64,000 nucleotides of DNA from Hyphomicrobium sp. LHD-15 (GTDB taxonomy: Bacteria; Pseudomonadota; Alphaproteobacteria; Rhizobiales; Hyphomicrobiaceae), in NCBI RefSeq assembly GCF_031157355.1, contig NZ_JAVIFT010000001.1:1240001-1304000 (forward strand), written 5' to 3'. Shown here one piece after another: positions 60,904-64,000 of the stretch. A program made the position numbers and the translations under genes. The stretch's first letter is position 1. The number at the start of each line of letters is the position of its first letter. A model generated the notes under the pieces. That model was not told the DNA's origin, made no database searches, and saw nothing but the letters and a program-made list of their open reading frames with translations.

Positions 60904-60996
60904 TTAGGTGCGACGCACGCCCATTGTCGGCGACTTTCTTCGCGCGACCGGCTTACCAATTGTAACGGCGTAATTTTCCAGGAATTTCCCGCTCAT
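60904..60996 (-). CDS. Possible 30-residue small protein
   Basis: On the minus strand, ATG 60996 follows AGGAG at 8-bp spacing and opens a 30-codon frame starting MSGKFLENYAVTIGKPVARR and ending with TAA. The product is basic. It lies in the 297-bp gap between mogA and narK and faces away from narK, flanking the same putative control box. No homologue recognised. Confidence 0.35.
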   Translation of the reverse strand: MSGKFLENYAVTIGKPVARRKSPTMGVRRT

Positions 60997-61011
60997 AGTC
61001 TCGCTCCTGAT

Positions 61012-61025
61012 TTGAGACAGCTTAA
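61012..61025. promoter_or_regulatory. Possible Fnr-like box upstream of narK
   Basis: TTGAGACAGCTTAA resembles Fnr-type TTGAT-N4-ATCAA with two deviations, centred about 90 bp before the narK start. Weak; the nearby TCAGATCAAT adds another half-site. Confidence 0.35.
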
Positions 61026-61109
61026 CTCAGATCAATATCGCCTCGCTTCGATCGTGTGATCGTTCTCGTCGATCAGCTTCCACCGATACTGGAGCGGAGC
61101 ACTAGTGTT

Positions 61110-63851
61110 ATGACGAATGGAACGAGCATTCGCACGGGCGAGCAACACAAAGCTCTCGGGCTTTCGACGTTCGCGTTCACGATCTGCTTTGCAGTCTGGA
61201 CTATATTCTCGATTATTGGAGTCCAGATAAAAGAAGATCTGGGCCTGACCGAAACGCAGTTCGGCCTGCTGGTCGGCACGCCGATCCTGACCGGCTCGCT
61301 CATCCGCATCATTCTCGGCATCTGGACCGACCAGTATGGCGGCCGCCGCATCTTCGCGCTGGTGATGCTCGCTGCGGCCGCGGCGGCATGGCTGCTCACC
61401 TACGCCAAAACCTATCCCCAGATGCTCGTGGCCGCGCTTGGCGTCGGCATTGCGGGCGGCGCCTTTTCCGTCGGCGTCGCTTACGTCTCCCGCTGGTATC
61501 CGGCCGGAAAGCAGGGAACTGCACTCGGTATCTTTGGCGCCGGCAACGTCGGCTCCGCCGTCACCAAGTTTTTGGCCCCGTTCGTGCTCGTGGCCTATGG
61601 ATGGCACACGGTGGCTCAGGTGTGGGCGGCAGCGCTTGCGGTGATGGCAATCGTGTTCTGGTTCGGAACCGACGATGATCCCGTCCTGCGCGAACGCAGG
61701 CTCAAGGGCGAGCAGCCCAAGAGCGTGTGGCTCGAGCTTGCGCCGTTGAAGAATGTCCAGGTCTGGCGCTTCGGACTGTACTACTTCTTCGTCTTCGGCG
61801 CTTTCGTCGCGCTCGCGTTGTGGCTGCCCCGCTATCTGATCGGAGTGTACGGCCTCGACATCACCACCGCCGGCATGATTGCGGCAGCCTATTCCGTTCC
61901 CGCAAGCATCTTCCGCGCTTACGGCGGCCACCTGTCGGACAAATACGGCGCGCGGCGCATTTTATATTGGACGTTTCTCGTCTCGATCGCCTGCACGTTC
62001 GTCTTGTCCTACCCACCCACTGAATATGTGGTTCACGGCATACGCGGCCCGATCTCCTTTGAGCTGAAGACCGGTCTCGTGCCCTTCACGATCATCATCT
62101 TCGTCCTCGGCTTCTTCATGAGCCTCGGGAAGGCGGCGGTCTACAGACACGTTCCTGTCTACTATCCCGAAAACGTCGGCGCGGTCGGCGGACTTGTCGG
62201 GATGATCGGCGGTCTCGGCGGTTTCATCCTGCCGATCGTGTTCGGTGCACTCAACGATCTCACGGGAATCTGGACAAGCTGCTTTGCGCTGCTTTTCCTG
62301 ATCGTCTCCGCGTCGCTCATCTGGATGCACGTCTCGGTCCGGCGCATGGAACGCCAGGCGGCCGCGCCCGATCTCTCGCGCCTGCCCCAGCTCCCGGAAA
62401 TGTTGCCGATCCACGAGCCGCATCACGTCGGCGCGATGGGGCCTGCCGTCCTCGAAGATTGGCGGCCCGAGGATCCCACGTTCTGGGAAACGACCGGACG
62501 CGACATCGCGCGCCGCAACCTCTGGCTCTCGATTCCATCGCTCTTGCTCTCGTTCGCGATCTGGATGGTGTGGTCCGTCGTCGTCGCCAAGCTGCCGTCT
62601 GTCGGGTTCCAATACACGACCGACCAGCTGTTCTGGCTCGCCGCCGTTCCCGGACTCTCCGGCGCCACGCTTCGAATTTTCTACTCCTTCATGGTGCCGA
62701 TCTTCGGCGGCCGGTTGTGGACCACTCTTGCGACCTGGTCGCTAATCTTCCCGGCCCTCGGAATTGGCATGGCGGTGCAGAACCCAGACACGCCGTACTG
62801 GATCTTCCTGGTGCTGGCCCTGCTTTGCGGCTTCGGCGGAGGCAACTTCGCGTCCTCCATGTCGAACATCTCGTTCTTCTTCCCGAAAAGCGAGAAAGGC
62901 AACGCGCTGGCCCTCAACGCGGGTCTCGGAAATCTGGGCGTCAGTGTCGCCCAGTTTCTGGTCCCGGTCGTAATTACGGTTGGCGTGTTCGGCTGGTTCG
63001 GCGGCGAACCTGTGACAGTGACGGAAGGCGATCGCTCATTCCCAATGTGGCTTCAGAACGCCGGTTACGTATGGGTGCCGTTCATCGTCGCGTCCGCCTT
63101 TGCCGCCTGGTTCGGCATGAACGACATCGCATCAGCGCGCGCCTCTTTCTCCGAGCAGTCCGTCATTTTCCAGCGCAAGCACAATTGGATCATGTGCTGG
63201 CTCTATACTGGAACATTCGGATCGTTCATCGGCTATTCGGCCGGCTTTCCGTTGCTCGCGAAAATCCAGTTTCCCGAGGTCGACGCTCTTACCTACGCCT
63301 TCCTCGGCCCTCTCGTCGGCGCGCTGTCGCGGTCGGCCACCGGCTGGATTGCGGACAAATGGGGCGGGGCGCGTGTGACCTTCTGGGTCTTCATCGGCAT
63401 GACCGCCGGTGTCGCAGGCGTCCTCTACTTCCTCAGCGTCGGCAGCTTTGCCGGTTTCTTCGCGATGTTCATCTTCCTGTTCCTCGTCAGCGGCATCGGC
63501 AACGCCTCCACCTTCCAGATGATCCCCGCGATCATGCGCATGGAGATGGATCGCCTGATGCCAAGCGCGGATGACCCCACGCGCCGTCGCAATGCCGAAA
63601 AGGAAAGCGCCGCAATCATCGGCTTCAGCTCGGCGATTGCAGCCTACGGCGCATTCTTCATTCCCAAGGGATACGGAACCTCGATCTCGCTCACAGGTGG
63701 CCCCGAGGCAGCACTGTGGGGATTCATGGCCTTCTACGTAACGTGCATCGCCACAACGTGGTGGGTGTACGCGCGGCGTGGCGGCCTGCTCTACGAGATC
63801 GAGCGCGGTCAAAAAGGGCCGCTTCCGACCTCAGTACAACCAGCAGAATAA
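61110..63851 (+). CDS. narK: NarK1-NarK2 type fused nitrate/nitrite transporter
   Basis: A 913-residue protein made of two complete major facilitator modules of about 12 helices each (about 20-430 and 465-890), joined by a hydrophilic linker. The first half has FGLLVGTPILTGSLIRIILG and GIFGAGNVGSAVTKFLAPF, with the nitrate-signature glycines. The second has FWLAAVPGLSGATLRIFYSF and ALNAGLGNLGVSVAQFLVP. In Paracoccus-type fusions the first acts as a nitrate/proton symporter and the second as a nitrate/nitrite antiporter. ATG 61110 follows GGAGCGGAG. narG follows 14 bp later. Confidence 0.94.
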   Translation: MTNGTSIRTGEQHKALGLSTFAFTICFAVWTIFSIIGVQIKEDLGLTETQFGLLVGTPILTGSLIRIILGIWTDQYGGRRIFALVMLAAAAAAWLLTYAKTYPQMLVAALGVGIAGGAFSVGVAYVSRWYPAGKQGTALGIFGAGNVGSAVTKFLAPFVLVAYGWHTVAQVWAAALAVMAIVFWFGTDDDPVLRERRLKGEQPKSVWLELAPLKNVQVWRFGLYYFFVFGAFVALALWLPRYLIGVYGLDITTAGMIAAAYSVPASIFRAYGGHLSDKYGARRILYWTFLVSIACTFVLSYPPTEYVVHGIRGPISFELKTGLVPFTIIIFVLGFFMSLGKAAVYRHVPVYYPENVGAVGGLVGMIGGLGGFILPIVFGALNDLTGIWTSCFALLFLIVSASLIWMHVSVRRMERQAAAPDLSRLPQLPEMLPIHEPHHVGAMGPAVLEDWRPEDPTFWETTGRDIARRNLWLSIPSLLLSFAIWMVWSVVVAKLPSVGFQYTTDQLFWLAAVPGLSGATLRIFYSFMVPIFGGRLWTTLATWSLIFPALGIGMAVQNPDTPYWIFLVLALLCGFGGGNFASSMSNISFFFPKSEKGNALALNAGLGNLGVSVAQFLVPVVITVGVFGWFGGEPVTVTEGDRSFPMWLQNAGYVWVPFIVASAFAAWFGMNDIASARASFSEQSVIFQRKHNWIMCWLYTGTFGSFIGYSAGFPLLAKIQFPEVDALTYAFLGPLVGALSRSATGWIADKWGGARVTFWVFIGMTAGVAGVLYFLSVGSFAGFFAMFIFLFLVSGIGNASTFQMIPAIMRMEMDRLMPSADDPTRRRNAEKESAAIIGFSSAIAAYGAFFIPKGYGTSISLTGGPEAALWGFMAFYVTCIATTWWVYARRGGLLYEIERGQKGPLPTSVQPAE

Positions 63852-63865
63852 GCGGGAGACAATAG

Positions 63866-64000
63866 ATGAGCCACTTTCTCGATCGCCTGACGTTCTTCAA
63901 CCGCGTCGTTGACGAGTTTTCCAACGGCCACGGCGTGGTCACGCAAGAGGACCGCCGCTGGGAGGATGGCTATCGCAAGCGCTGGCAGCACGACAAGATC
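63866..64000 (+). CDS. narG: Respiratory nitrate reductase alpha subunit NarG (5' end, partial)
   Basis: The first 45 codons run off the window edge. The start MSHFLDRLTFFNRVVDEFSN, followed by GHGVVTQEDRRWEDGYRKRW and QHDKI, is diagnostic for NarG of membrane-bound nitrate reductase. The ATG follows GGGAG. Presumably narH, narJ and narI follow outside the window. Confidence 0.95.
   Translation, partial: MSHFLDRLTFFNRVVDEFSNGHGVVTQEDRRWEDGYRKRWQHDKI

Overview
The window reads as a chromosome segment of a GC-rich alphaproteobacterium of the Hyphomicrobiales, most likely a denitrifying Hyphomicrobium-type methylotroph. The grounds are the start of a division/cell-wall cluster, Dxs/XseB, a GcrA-type domain, FixJ-type signalling, OpgC, rhizobial-type palindromic repeats, and a denitrification block (nirK, nirV, two Crp/Fnr regulators, two nnrS, a two-module narK and the first codons of narG). 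The genus is inferred from gene content and style, not from a search.

Layout: 0.2-5.2 kb holds mraZ-rsmH-ftsL-ftsI, followed by a CelD-type acetyltransferase where murE is expected. 5.4-22.8 kb is mostly housekeeping: an XRE regulator, membrane and secreted unknowns, dxs, xseB, a histone-deacetylase-like amidohydrolase, acyl-CoA dehydrogenase, tsaC/sua5, a D-2-hydroxyacid dehydrogenase, and a type I secretion ABC/HlyD pair with no visible substrate. 23.0-25.7 kb has a FixJ-type regulator and MASE1 histidine kinase, divergent from two tiny genes ending in a clear terminator. 25.9-31.3 kb has SGNH hydrolase/OpgC and several envelope or small proteins. 31.4-41.9 kb has an EamA transporter, an Rrf2-AraC-NmrA-cupin redox/stress group, an RND efflux pair and an atypical NRAMP-like transporter. 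42-48.5 kb is an accessory stretch of small genes, including cold shock, zinc ribbon, DUF2188-like and a lone GcrA C-terminal domain. 48.5-64 kb is the denitrification block.

In the denitrification block, nirK-nirV-crp/fnr run leftward. A second crp/fnr runs rightward, followed by a tightly coupled TonB receptor, Tat-type binding protein, ABC permease, ABC ATPase and NnrS set, then a second nnrS, mogA, narK and narG. The overlapping stop/start codons suggest one functional unit linking uptake of an unknown ligand to nitrogen-oxide metabolism. This is the best candidate for an undescribed system here.

Non-coding highlights: (1) a dispersed two-hairpin repeat in four places, three of them directly abutting stop codons; (2) a 13-bp-arm palindrome spanning the -10 region and start codon of the Rrf2 gene, which implies a leaderless autoregulated transcript; (3) Fnr/NnrR-like boxes before nirK, the TonB operon and possibly narK; (4) a spaced direct repeat before the two small genes next to the FixJ-type system. 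I saw no rRNA, functional tRNA, CRISPR array or intact insertion sequence.
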